Below, in pieces: positions 28,572 through 36,978 of a stretch of 42,159 nt of DNA. Position 1 is the first letter of the stretch; every line of letters begins with the position of its first letter. This DNA is from an uncultured Bacillota bacterium. Its GTDB lineage: Bacteria; Bacillota; Clostridia; Peptostreptococcales; Anaerovoracaceae. Both the position numbers and the translations under genes were made by a program. The notes under the pieces were generated by a model. The model ran no database searches. It saw only the letters and a program-made list of their open reading frames with translations, and was not told the origin of the DNA. The stretch lies in assembly GCA_949292945.1 (NCBI GenBank), contig CASFAX010000015.1, positions 1,439 through 43,597 on the forward strand, given 5' to 3'.

Positions 28572-29554
28572 AGCCCCATCATTTGTCTAAAACGCCTTAC
28601 GGAAACGATGCATATGAGCTTATAAGAAATAATGAAGTTCGTGATGAGCAGATAATAAGGGATGTGGAAAGCTGCGTTAAGGCGGGAAGGACACCTGTCG
28701 TACTGACAAAGTATGTCGATCATGCGAAAAGACTGGCGGAGAGACTTGAAAAATCTTCGGATCGCTTAATTCTGCTTACAGGTGCCGATGGAACGAAAGC
28801 ACGCAGAGCGCAGATGGAGGAGCTTGACTCGGTAGATGATTCGGACAGTCTGATTATAGTGGGGACAGGTTCGTTGCTTGGCGAAGGGTTCGATTACCCG
28901 CGACTTGATACATTGTTCATGGCGACACCGATTTCCGGTGAGAATGTGGTAGAACAGTATGTAGGACGCCTGAATCGCGATTATGAAGGCAAGGAAAATG
29001 TCATAGTATATGATTATGTGGATAGTCATATTCCTAAGTTTGATAGAATGTATGCTGCAAGGCTCAGGGCGTATAAGAAGATTGGATACGAACTGTGCGT
29101 TGGCATTGACGGGGAAAAGCAGAAGACCAACGCAATTTACGATATCGATAATTATGGTGAGACTTACTGGAGAGATCTTGAAGAGGCAAAATCGCAAGTA
29201 GTAATATCGAGTCCGAGGCTCAATACTCAGAAGGTGAATCGTCTCATATCCACACTTGGGCTGCGGCAGGAACTGGGAATCCGTGCGACCATAGTTACTT
29301 GGCACCCCGATGCATATAAGTATGGCAGAGACGAGATCAGGATGGGTCTTCTTGAAAGACTTCGAAGAGCAGGTTTTGAAATTAAGCTTTGCGAAGAGTC
29401 ATGTGAGCATTATGCAGTTATAGATAACGAGATAGTATGGTACGGAAGCGTAAACCTGCTTTCCAAGGAAGACATAGAAGATAACCTTATGAGGGTATGC
29501 AGCAGGGAAATTGCTGCTGAACTGCTCGAAATGACCTTTAGCTCAAAAGTTTAG
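28523..29554 (+). pseudogene. TOTE-type protein, C-terminal helicase and PLD-nuclease part
   Basis: This frame continues the broken gene. It is open from the deletion point at about 28523, and a TTG at 28583 is the first potential start, without a good ribosome binding site. It has helicase motifs V and VI (GTGSLLGEGFD, QYVGRLNRD) and a C-terminal PLD-like domain, with HYAVIDNEIVWYGSVNLLS as a degenerate HKD motif. Without the upstream half it cannot hydrolyse ATP, so independent function is unlikely. Confidence 0.75.
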
Positions 29555-29644
29555 ATGTGCAAATATAATCTGCGGGGAATGGATATAGAGATAAAAGAGA
29601 AAGCTGTGTAGGCTACGATACGCACAAAACAGATTTGTGCTATC

Positions 29645-29683
29645 AATAGCATAAACTTGTTTTTTTATCGAGTTTATGCTATT
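29645..29683 (+). promoter_or_regulatory. 13-bp perfect inverted repeat over a promoter (likely operator)
   Basis: AATAGCATAAACT (29645-29657) is exactly mirrored by AGTTTATGCTATT (29671-29683). A promoter, TTGTTT (29657-29662), 17 bp, TATTAT (29680-29685), lies within it, so a bound dimer would block both elements. A separate hairpin, GCACAAA/TTTGTGC, lies at 29622-29640. Otherwise 29555-29706 is empty. Confidence 0.65.
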
Positions 29684-29706
29684 ATTGTTGCAAAGGAGGG
29701 ATCGGT

Positions 29707-31032
29707 ATGATAGAATCCCATAAATTGCGAAATCGAGACGATTATCTGGAAAAGCTGATAGGATTTCAGGATACTGAAATAGTTAAAGTAATTACAGGTA
29801 TCAGGCGCTGTGGAAAATCCAGCCTGCTTAAATTGATGATTCGGCATTTGCATGAAATCGGAATCCCCTCTGAGCAGATTTTGGAAATGAATTTTGAGTC
29901 CCACGATTTTCGGAAGATGAATTCTGATGGTCTGTATGAATATGTAAGGGAAAGGGTCGTTCCGGGCAGGAGGATGTATCTTTTCTTTGATGAACTGCAA
30001 AGAGTTGATTCGTGGGAAGATGCAATCAATTCCTTTCGTGTGGATTTTGACTGCGATATTTACATCACGGGGTCAAACGCTTATCTGCTTTCTTCGGAGT
30101 ATTCTACATATCTTTCGGGCAGATGCGTGGAAATTAAAATGCTTCCCCTTTCGTTTAGGGAGTTTCTCGAGTTTAACGATTTTGAAGTACGTGAGACAAA
30201 AAGCGCACTGGGAGGCATGCGCAGACAGGTGTTTGATAAAAACGGAGAACGATACGAACTCAGAGAAGTATTTGCCGAGTATATGCGCTTTGGCGGTATG
30301 CCGGGGATTGCGGAGGTAGGACTGGATCAGGAAAAGGCACTTGCATTACTTGATGGAATATACTCGACGGTAGTGGTTAGAGATATTCTCGAGAGAGAAA
30401 AAAGACGTGGACAAAGGCAGATTACCGATTCGCTGCTTTTGCGTAAGATTGTAATGTTTCTGGCAGACAATATCGGAAACAATGTATCAGCTTCGTCCAT
30501 GGGTAGAGTTTTGGAAAATGAAGGTCTTATGCAGGACGGCGGCCGAAGAGGAAAGCCAAGTGCCCATACGGTTCAGAACTATGTCGAAGCATTGCTGGAA
30601 AGCTACTTCTTCTACGAAGTTAAGCGCTTTGATATCAAGGGGAAAGAATACCTGCGTACGCTTGGAAAGTACTACATAGTGGATATAGGTCTTCGTAATT
30701 ATCTGCTCGGTTTCCGAGACCGTGATAGTGGTCACGCTATTGAGAATGTGGTGTACTTTGAATTGCTTCGCAGAGGATATGATGTTGCAATCGGTAAAAT
30801 CGACAGACAGGAAGTGGACTTTGTAGCCGTTAAAGCGAATGATAAGAAGTATGTACAGGTGACGGAATCCATGCGAAGTGAGGATGTCCGCATGAGAGAA
30901 CTTACACCTCTTTGCAAAATCCGCGATAACTATGAGAAAATCGTATTGACATTGGAACCGGGTTTGGATTCATCCTATGACGGCATTAAGTCATTGGATC
31001 TTATAGACTGGCTTTTGGATGTCTCAATCTGA
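29707..31032 (+). CDS. AAA_14 / DUF4143 ATPase
   Basis: A 441-residue P-loop ATPase with Walker A GIRRCGKSS (about 31-39), Walker B LFFDELQ (about 92-98), sensor TGSNAYLLS and the family-typical GRCVEIKMLPLSFREFLEF. The C-terminal DUF4143 half resembles a restriction-type nuclease fold (ENVVYFELLRRGYDV then VDFVAVK). These proteins are common, mobile and of uncertain role. AAGGAGGG precedes the ATG. It is AT-richer than the housekeeping genes and sits between a broken TOTE gene and the scf operon, so it was probably acquired. Confidence 0.85.
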   Translation: MIESHKLRNRDDYLEKLIGFQDTEIVKVITGIRRCGKSSLLKLMIRHLHEIGIPSEQILEMNFESHDFRKMNSDGLYEYVRERVVPGRRMYLFFDELQRVDSWEDAINSFRVDFDCDIYITGSNAYLLSSEYSTYLSGRCVEIKMLPLSFREFLEFNDFEVRETKSALGGMRRQVFDKNGERYELREVFAEYMRFGGMPGIAEVGLDQEKALALLDGIYSTVVVRDILEREKRRGQRQITDSLLLRKIVMFLADNIGNNVSASSMGRVLENEGLMQDGGRRGKPSAHTVQNYVEALLESYFFYEVKRFDIKGKEYLRTLGKYYIVDIGLRNYLLGFRDRDSGHAIENVVYFELLRRGYDVAIGKIDRQEVDFVAVKANDKKYVQVTESMRSEDVRMRELTPLCKIRDNYEKIVLTLEPGLDSSYDGIKSLDLIDWLLDVSI

Positions 31033-31052
31033 AACGAACTTTCGGGCGCATC

Positions 31053-31081
31053 TTGACAACTTCCCCATAAATCGGTAAAAT
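31053..31081 (+). promoter_or_regulatory. Consensus promoter for scfA-scfB
   Basis: TTGACA (31053-31058), 17 bp, TAAAAT (31076-31081). It lies just after the DUF4143 gene stop and about 40 bp before the scfA ATG. Confidence 0.85.
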
Positions 31082-31119
31082 TATTCGTAGCTATTTTGAT
31101 AAGAAAGAAGGTAATACCA

Positions 31120-31263
31120 ATGAAAAGAATAACTACCATAGAAACCAGAGATCTTAAGAAGAGCATGGAAAAGGGCGGCTGCGGCGAGTGCCAGACTTCC
31201 TGCCAGTCCGCATGTAAGACTTCCTGCGGCGTTGCTAACCAGGAGTGTGAAAACAAGAACTAA
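31120..31263 (+). CDS. scfA: SCIFF ranthipeptide precursor (six Cys in forty-five residues)
   Basis: A 47-residue precursor with six Cys (21, 24, 28, 32, 36, 43). The conserved GGCGECQTSCQSACKTSC core is nearly invariant in Clostridia. The N-terminal leader (about residues 1-18) is recognised by the maturase. The partner enzyme installs thioethers between Cys and a non-alpha carbon, giving a ranthipeptide. AGAAGG lies upstream of the ATG. The stop overlaps the maturase start (TAATG), so both are made together. Biological role is only partly known; signalling has been proposed in some clostridia. Confidence 0.95.
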   Translation: MKRITTIETRDLKKSMEKGGCGECQTSCQSACKTSCGVANQECENKN

Positions 31264-32678
31264 TGGTACATCAGTATAAACTTAACGGATACAATATCGT
31301 ACTCGACGTTTATAGTGGCAGTGTGCATTGTGTGGATGATGTGGCTTATGACATCATCCAACTTTTTTGTACGGAGGAAAAGCCGGCCATCGTCGAGAAG
31401 ATAATGGAAAAGTACGGGGATCGTGACGACGTGACAAAGGCTGAAGTGGAGGCCGTTATAGAAGACGTCGAGGCTTTGAAGGCGGCCGGAAAGCTTTTTA
31501 CCGATGACGTTTTTGAGCCAAAAGCGACGGAGCTTAAGGAGAGGCACACCGAGATTAAAGCCCTTTGTCTTCACGTGGCTCATACGTGCAACCTGAACTG
31601 CTCTTACTGCTTTGCCAGCCAGGGACATTTCAACGGAACCGACGGCCTTATGAGTCTCGAGACGGGAAAGAGAGCTATCGATTTTCTCATAGAGAACTCG
31701 GGAAATCGCCATAACCTGGAGGTTGACTTCTTTGGCGGCGAGCCTCTCATGAACTGGGATGTCGTAAAGGACATAGTCCGCTACGCCCGCTCCATTGAAA
31801 AAGCCCACGACAAAAACTTCAGGTTCACCCTGACCACAAACGGCGTGGGAATCGACGACGATGTTATCGACTTTGCAAACAGGGAAATGCACAATGTGGT
31901 GCTGAGCCTTGACGGCAGGAAGGAAGTCCACGACAGGCTTAGAAGGTTCACGGACGGCAGCGGCAGCTACGACGTCATCGTTCCGAAATTCAAGAAGCTG
32001 GTGGAATCCAGGGGAGGCAAAGGCTACTACATGCGGGGAACCTACACCCATAACAACGTGGATTTCACAAACGACATATTCCACATGGCGGATCTGGGCT
32101 TTACCGAGCTTTCCATGGAGCCGGTGGTATGCTCGCCGGATGACCCTTTTGCGCTGACGGAGGAGGATCTGCCGAAGCTTTTCGAGCAGTACGAAATCCT
32201 GGCGAAGGAAATGATAAAGAGGAAGAAAGAAGGCAGAGGTTTCACTTTCTACCATTACATGATAGATCTGACTCACGGTCCGTGCATATATAAGAGGATT
32301 TCCGGCTGCGGGTCGGGAACGGAGTATTTTGCGGTGACGCCATGGGGCGACCTTTACCCGTGCCACCAGTTTGTGGGAGACGAAAGCTACAGAATGGGCG
32401 ACATTTGGCAGGGCGTTACCAATGAGGAAAAGAGGCAGGAGTTCAAGCTCTGCAACGTCTATGCACGGGAGGAGTGCAGAGACTGCTGGGCCAGGCTCTA
32501 TTGCAGCGGAGGCTGCGCCGCCAACGCTTATCACGCAACCGGGGATATTCGGGGAGTCTACGACTACGGATGCGAGCTCTTCAAAAAGCGCATGGAATGT
32601 GCCATCATGATTCAGGTTGCCGAGAGAATGGAAGAAGCTCAGGAAGAGCCTCGGGAAGAGGCGGACGGTTTGGCATAA
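31263..32678 (+). CDS. scfB: SCIFF radical SAM maturase (SPASM protein)
   Basis: A 471-residue radical SAM peptide maturase. Domains: a leader-recognition region (RRE-like, about 1-95), the SAM core with CX3CX2C (CNLNCSYC, about 109-116) and FFGGEPL, and a C-terminal SPASM domain with many Cys residues (CGSGTEYFAV, YPCHQF, ECRDCWARLYCSGGC, YGCELF, MECAIM) that bind auxiliary iron-sulfur clusters. The gene order and overlap with scfA are diagnostic. The last 20 residues are acidic and probably disordered. Confidence 0.95.
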   Translation: MVHQYKLNGYNIVLDVYSGSVHCVDDVAYDIIQLFCTEEKPAIVEKIMEKYGDRDDVTKAEVEAVIEDVEALKAAGKLFTDDVFEPKATELKERHTEIKALCLHVAHTCNLNCSYCFASQGHFNGTDGLMSLETGKRAIDFLIENSGNRHNLEVDFFGGEPLMNWDVVKDIVRYARSIEKAHDKNFRFTLTTNGVGIDDDVIDFANREMHNVVLSLDGRKEVHDRLRRFTDGSGSYDVIVPKFKKLVESRGGKGYYMRGTYTHNNVDFTNDIFHMADLGFTELSMEPVVCSPDDPFALTEEDLPKLFEQYEILAKEMIKRKKEGRGFTFYHYMIDLTHGPCIYKRISGCGSGTEYFAVTPWGDLYPCHQFVGDESYRMGDIWQGVTNEEKRQEFKLCNVYAREECRDCWARLYCSGGCAANAYHATGDIRGVYDYGCELFKKRMECAIMIQVAERMEEAQEEPREEADGLA

Positions 32679-32708
32679 GGCAGATAATCTGCCTATGGAG
32701 GGCGGAAG

Positions 32709-33530
32709 ATGAGAATAAATAAATACATCGCAGTTTCCGGAGAGGCCAGTCGCCGCAAGGCGGACGAGCTGGTTGCAACTGGACGGGTCAAGGTCAACGG
32801 CCTGGTGCTCCGCGAGGCCGGATACGACGTTAGAGAAGGCGACGTCGTGGAGGTGGACGGGCGGATAATCGAGCCGAGGGCCGAAAAGGTATACATTTTG
32901 CTGAACAAACCCTTGGGCTACGTCACGACTTCCGATGACGAATTCGGTCGCGATACGGTGCTGGATTTGGTGGCGGACGTGGACGCCCGGCTGTTTCCTG
33001 TGGGGCGCCTTGACTACAATACTTCGGGCCTTCTGATTTTGACAAACGATGGAGATTTCGCCTACAAACTCACCCATCCCAAGCACGAGCTTCCAAAGAC
33101 GTACAGAGCGCGGGTGGCAGGCGTCCTTTCCGACAAAAAGTGCAGCATCCTTCGCAGGGGCGTCGACATCGGAGGATTTGTCACCAGCCGGGCTCAGGTG
33201 CAGGTGGTGCGCGGATATCAGCGGTCAACTGTCGTGGATATCACCATACACGAGGGCAAAAACCGCCAGGTCCGCAAGATGTTCGCAGCAGTGGGAAATC
33301 CGGTTCAGGAACTTACCCGCATCGCAATCGGCGACGTGAAGCTGGGCCATCTTGCTGAGGGCCACTATCGTAAGCTCACCTCGGATGAGGTGAAAAGGCT
33401 GCTGGCAGCCTGCTCAGGAGCCGGTGGCCAGAGCGGAGATGTCCGTAGGCGAGGTGGGCACAGGCGCAGCGTTGATAGCCATGGAGGCGTTCGGCGTGAC
33501 CATAGGCGCGGTGACAGCGGGCGACGGTGA
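32709..33530 (+). CDS. RluB/RsuA-family rRNA pseudouridine synthase
   Basis: Isomerises uridine in rRNA. The 273-residue product has an S4 RNA-binding domain (about 1-50), the catalytic GRLDYNTSGLLILTNDG with the Asp near residue 100, and the late motif EGKNRQVRKMF. The conserved fold ends near residue 235. The last 38 residues are an Arg/Gly-rich tail (GGQSGDVRRRGGHRRS), low in complexity and possibly unstructured. Length and motifs fit the RluB type better than RsuA. GGAGGGCGGAAG precedes the ATG. A terminator follows. Confidence 0.88.
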   Translation: MRINKYIAVSGEASRRKADELVATGRVKVNGLVLREAGYDVREGDVVEVDGRIIEPRAEKVYILLNKPLGYVTTSDDEFGRDTVLDLVADVDARLFPVGRLDYNTSGLLILTNDGDFAYKLTHPKHELPKTYRARVAGVLSDKKCSILRRGVDIGGFVTSRAQVQVVRGYQRSTVVDITIHEGKNRQVRKMFAAVGNPVQELTRIAIGDVKLGHLAEGHYRKLTSDEVKRLLAACSGAGGQSGDVRRRGGHRRSVDSHGGVRRDHRRGDSGRR

Positions 33531-33548
33531 ATAGTATATGAAGCATTT

Positions 33549-33581
33549 GGACGAGGTTCATGGCCTTGTCCTTTTTATTTT
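33549..33581 (+). terminator. Terminator after the pseudouridine synthase gene
   Basis: GGACGAGG (33549-33556) pairs with CCTTGTCC (33564-33571) with one G-T pair and a 7-nt loop, followed by TTTTTATTTT. Confidence 0.85.
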
Positions 33582-33843
33582 GGTCAAAAAGCGCCTTTGC
33601 AGTGTGAAGACCAATAATGAATTGGTTGAATCGCTTAAATGAATGTGAAAAACCAATAAACCTTGGTTAAAGTGGGAAACCTGAACAAAAAACCAATAAA
33701 ATCAGATGTGACAACACCTATAATTTACATATATAACCAATAATAGCATAATTTGCAGCATGGAAGTTGGTTTTTACCCTCAGCATTTTTGAAAAAGCCA
33801 AGAGGATTTTGGTTTTTCAGCGGAGATACTGCGGAATGACCAA
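33580..33843. repeat. Dyad array TTGGTT-N23-AACCAA, about six units
   Basis: Left arms TTGGTC/TTGGTT at 33580, 33622, 33663, 33767 and 33809. Right arms GACCAA/AACCAA/AGCCAA at 33609, 33651, 33691, 33796 and 33838. Offset is 29 except once 28. A lone right arm AACCAA at 33735 implies a sixth, decayed unit near 33706. Starts are spaced 42, 41, 43, 61 and 42. It occupies most of the gene-free 33531-34037; the remainder holds the promoter at 33946. Confidence 0.75.
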
Positions 33844-33945
33844 GCTGCAATTTCAGCGGACACGGCAGCGAGAACTTCGCGGAGGCTTTAACGAGAACCG
33901 TCACACCATATATTAATAGATATGGGAAAAAATAAAAGTAAAATA

Positions 33946-33974
33946 TTGTAAAATAGTTCAATCAGTGGTATGAT
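33946..33974 (+). promoter_or_regulatory. Promoter for the PD-(D/E)XK-like gene
   Basis: TTGTAA (33946-33951), 17 bp, TATGAT (33969-33974), about 64 bp before the TTG start at 34038. Confidence 0.6.
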
Positions 33975-34037
33975 GATGAAAACACGGGAAAACGCAAGCA
34001 CGACGAGTGCGGAAGGGAAATAAGGGAGGATTGCGGG

Positions 34038-34817
34038 TTGGACATAAAAAGACTGATTGAAACACAGATAAATGTTGAACAGAGGCTGAGACGTGAATAC
34101 GCTTCTAAACTGAAGAAGCTGCCGCACGGAAGGCTTACCGGTTTTCGTCAGAATGATAAAGTCTACTATAAGTGGGTCAACGGTAGCAAGATAAAGTACA
34201 TCGGAGCTGGAAATCCGGAGCTGGTGGAAAAGCTGCAGCTGAGGCGGTATGCGGAAAAGCTAATTGAAGCCATAGACCATAACGCGGGATATCTCAGAGA
34301 GCTTTATGAAAATTACAGGTCGGTGGCACCGGAGGAGGTGTTCGAAAGTTTGCCCGAGACGTACAAAAACCGGAGGCTGCTGGCTTTGGCGGGACAGGGA
34401 GTCGACCTTCAGGCGTGGGAGGAGTCAGACTACGAGCAGATGATATGGCATCAGGAGCATAAGGTTCACCTTACGGCAAAGGGAGACCTTGTTCGCTCAA
34501 AATCCGAGTTCATCATAGCGGACATGCTTTACGAAAGAAGAATTCCCTATCACTACGAGGAGGTGCTGCACATGCCAGACGGAGGATATCTTGTGCCGGA
34601 CTTCACCATAGGAGTCAGGGATACGGGAAGGCTGGTGTATCTGGAGCACTGCGGAATGTTGTCGGAAGAGCATTACAGAAAGGATTATCTCAGGAAGATG
34701 GAAAGATACTGCGTCGCCGGGTTCAGGCCGTGGGTCGATGTTTACTTTACTTTTGACAATGCAAACGGCTCTATCGACAGGGACAAAATCGGCAAGATGA
34801 TGGATGCGATGTTCTGA
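34038..34817 (+). CDS. PD-(D/E)XK-like nuclease-fold protein, role unknown
   Basis: A 259-residue protein starting at TTG 34038 behind AAGGGAGGA at 7-bp spacing. The C-terminal half has the pattern of PD-(D/E)XK enzymes: SKSEFIIADMLYERRIPYHYE, then GYLVPDFTI (Asp of the PD motif), then VYLEHCGM in place of the usual ExK (about residues 155-215). The Lys of the catalytic triad is replaced by His/Cys here, as in related uncharacterised proteins, so activity is uncertain. The N-terminal half is a helical, charged region (about 1-110). It is a single-gene unit between the dyad array and the LytTR operon. It could be a DNA-end or defence enzyme; that is inference. Confidence 0.6.
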   Translation: MDIKRLIETQINVEQRLRREYASKLKKLPHGRLTGFRQNDKVYYKWVNGSKIKYIGAGNPELVEKLQLRRYAEKLIEAIDHNAGYLRELYENYRSVAPEEVFESLPETYKNRRLLALAGQGVDLQAWEESDYEQMIWHQEHKVHLTAKGDLVRSKSEFIIADMLYERRIPYHYEEVLHMPDGGYLVPDFTIGVRDTGRLVYLEHCGMLSEEHYRKDYLRKMERYCVAGFRPWVDVYFTFDNANGSIDRDKIGKMMDAMF

Positions 34818-34849
34818 TGATGGGGAAGGACAACGGGAGCGGCAGATTT

Positions 34850-34885
34850 TGACCGTTTATCCCAAAAATCGACCGCTTGTCACAT
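34850..34885 (+). promoter_or_regulatory. LytTR-type tandem operator, site 1
   Basis: Two direct half-sites, GACCGTTTATC (34851) and GACCGCTTGTC (34871), are 20 bp apart, the layout of AgrA/LytTR binding sites. A 36-bp block is 33/36 identical to 37035-37070. The second half-site begins 20 bp before the -35. Confidence 0.75.
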
Positions 34886-34890
34886 TTCCC

Positions 34891-34920
34891 TTGCCGCCTG
34901 TGTCTGCCGGTGTGTATAAT
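34891..34920 (+). promoter_or_regulatory. Promoter of the two-component operon
   Basis: TTGCCG (34891-34896), 18 bp, TATAAT (34915-34920). The weak -35 next to the tandem operator suggests activation by the response regulator. Confidence 0.65.
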
Positions 34921-34948
34921 GAAAGGGCAGAAGGGCGGAGGTGAGCGT

Positions 34949-35659
34949 ATGAAAATCCTTATTTGTGACGACCAGCCGTATTACGTGGAGAAGCTTGAGA
35001 ACCTGGTCAGGGAATACGGCGAGAATAACAAGGAAGACTACGAGATACGTACGGTAAACAACTTTATGGACAAGGGGGATTTCGATCCGGAACTTATATT
35101 CCTCGATGTTGAGATGCCCGGAAAATCCGGAATAGAGATTAAAAAGGAGCTGGAAAAGAACCACAGCAGAAGTCTGATTATCTTTGTGACCAACTACATA
35201 GAGAACGTGTACGACGCTTTTGGCATGAATGTCATAGGATTTCTGCCAAAACCCCTTGACTACATGACGCTGGATATTCTGATGAAAAAGGTAAACGATA
35301 TCCTTATCGGGCAGCAGATTCTGGAGCTGGAGCCTTCCGTCTGCGTCAGGGTGGATGACATCAGATACATTGAAATGGACGGAAACTATTCCGATGTGAT
35401 TTTTGCGGAAGGGTGCAGGGAAAAGCACCGTATCGTGAGGCGCACTCTGTCCCAGTGGAAGGAGATTCTTCCAAAGTATTACTTTATGGACATAAACAAA
35501 AGCTGCATAGTCCACTGCGGTCATATCTCAAAGTATGCGCCGGGTGAGGTTATCATGGACGAGGCGGGGGAGAAGCTTGCCATCAGCCGCCGTCACAAGG
35601 CACAATGTGCAGAGGAATACAGAAATTACATGATAATGATGACGAGGTACGGAAGGTAA
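34949..35659 (+). CDS. LytTR-family response regulator
   Basis: A 236-residue regulator of the AgrA/LytR type. The N-terminal receiver domain (1-120) has DD near 8-9, the phosphorylated Asp at about 53 (LIFLDVEMPG) and the Lys in FLPKPLD. A LytTR DNA-binding domain (about 130-230) follows, with IRYIEMDGNYSDV and FMDINKSCIVH. GGAGGTGA fixes ATG 34949. It overlaps the kinase start (TAATG). Probably autoregulated through the operator at 34850. No AgrB/AgrD pheromone genes are nearby. Confidence 0.92.
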   Translation: MKILICDDQPYYVEKLENLVREYGENNKEDYEIRTVNNFMDKGDFDPELIFLDVEMPGKSGIEIKKELEKNHSRSLIIFVTNYIENVYDAFGMNVIGFLPKPLDYMTLDILMKKVNDILIGQQILELEPSVCVRVDDIRYIEMDGNYSDVIFAEGCREKHRIVRRTLSQWKEILPKYYFMDINKSCIVHCGHISKYAPGEVIMDEAGEKLAISRRHKAQCAEEYRNYMIMMTRYGR

Positions 35660-36960
35660 TGGTCATAGCGATAAGAGTAACTTTAGAGTCCATAGCGACG
35701 GTACTGGTTCTGTATGGTATACTCGGATTTAAGATTAAAAAGGATACGCTGCATAAAATCTATGGGGTAACAGGAATTATCCTCACCGCCGTGATGATGG
35801 TCGTTATGCACAGGACCGTACTGGGCTTCAGTACTGACATATGGTGGATAACCGTAGGGATACTTTCCGTATCCCTGTTTGGCGTACGGAAAATCGGAGC
35901 CGTCGCGGCTGCCGTAATGGCGGTAGACAGTATGCAGGCACTGGCGGATGGGGCGCTGACAATATTTTGTAGTCCGAATAATTATTTTTATTTGATTACC
36001 GTTATTGCGGTAGCCGGAAGTTTAATATGTGCTGTGGTGGTATGTGTATTGGTTGTAATGCAAAAGAAAAGAGGGGTATTAGGGGATTTTTATGCAGAAA
36101 GCAGGCAATATATGTATATCACTGTGGCGATTATTTCACATATCATGACTCGTTCATACATGCATATAAGTTCTGCTGATCCGAATTCAGTTTTTGATCA
36201 GGGCGTGACGGTGATGGCTAACGGTTTTGGCAGAATGGCCTTTATACTAACCGTTGTACTATGCTGTGAAATACGTTTCAGAAAACAGCAGTTAGATAAG
36301 CAAATAGCTTTTAACCAAAAATGCATTGATGAACAGACAGAGCAGTATGAGTTTTTAAATTCTACTCAGCAGGAGCTGCGAAAGTTCCGTCACGATAGTA
36401 TAGCACATCTGACTGCTATAGAGTATATGGCAATGAATAATGAAACGGTAAAAATAAAGGACTATGTGAACAACCTTTTAGGAGAATATGATAAAACGAA
36501 GTATATCAGCACGGGAAATATAATTGGGGATGCTGTCATAAATCAGTGTTACCAGAGATGTAAAGAAAGCGAAGTCGATATTGCAGTTATCGGCGGACTC
36601 AGTATTGATATGAAGATAAGTGAAACTGACTTATGCGTAATTTTGACCAACGTGTTATCTAATGCATATGAGGCAGCGATGAAATGTGACAGAAGAACTG
36701 TGAGAATCGAGATGTCATCGTTCGGAGGAATTCAGTTTATTCGAGTTACCAATTCTACAGTGGAAAGTACGATAACGTCAGATGGAGAACTATGCATAAG
36801 TGAGAGCAGTAAGGAAGATAAGTCCAGCCATGGATTTGGAATTCAGAACGTAAAAGATGCCGTGAGAAGATGCGGCGGAAAAGTCAGATGGGATAGAACA
36901 GATAATTTTGGATATCCGATGATAATGACCGAGGTAGAGTTGCCTCTTAATATACAGTAG
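35659..36960 (+). CDS. GHKL sensor histidine kinase (AgrC-like)
   Basis: A 433-residue membrane kinase. The first 210 residues have about six or seven hydrophobic segments (near 5-24, 34-51, 60-76, 79-100, 109-134, 149-165 and 190-206). A coiled-coil linker follows, then the dimerisation/phosphoacceptor motif FRHDSIAHL (His about 246). The ATPase N box is VILTNVLSNAYEAA and the G box SSHGFGIQNV, typical of GHKL kinases that work with LytTR regulators. The ATG overlaps the regulator stop codon. AT content rises from about 35980 onward. The signal sensed is unknown. Confidence 0.9.
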   Translation: MVIAIRVTLESIATVLVLYGILGFKIKKDTLHKIYGVTGIILTAVMMVVMHRTVLGFSTDIWWITVGILSVSLFGVRKIGAVAAAVMAVDSMQALADGALTIFCSPNNYFYLITVIAVAGSLICAVVVCVLVVMQKKRGVLGDFYAESRQYMYITVAIISHIMTRSYMHISSADPNSVFDQGVTVMANGFGRMAFILTVVLCCEIRFRKQQLDKQIAFNQKCIDEQTEQYEFLNSTQQELRKFRHDSIAHLTAIEYMAMNNETVKIKDYVNNLLGEYDKTKYISTGNIIGDAVINQCYQRCKESEVDIAVIGGLSIDMKISETDLCVILTNVLSNAYEAAMKCDRRTVRIEMSSFGGIQFIRVTNSTVESTITSDGELCISESSKEDKSSHGFGIQNVKDAVRRCGGKVRWDRTDNFGYPMIMTEVELPLNIQ

Positions 36961-36978
36961 GATACATTCTGAAAGTGC

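Noticed and set aside
31260-33086. Long minus-strand frame of 608 codons
   Set aside because: Antisense to scfB and the pseudouridine synthase; both plus-strand products are clearly real.
33600-33850. CRISPR-like array of AACCAATAA words about 42 bp apart
   Set aside because: Repeated parts are only 6-8 bp and occur in both orientations, with no long identical repeat, no leader and no cas genes. The dyad description explains the spacing better.
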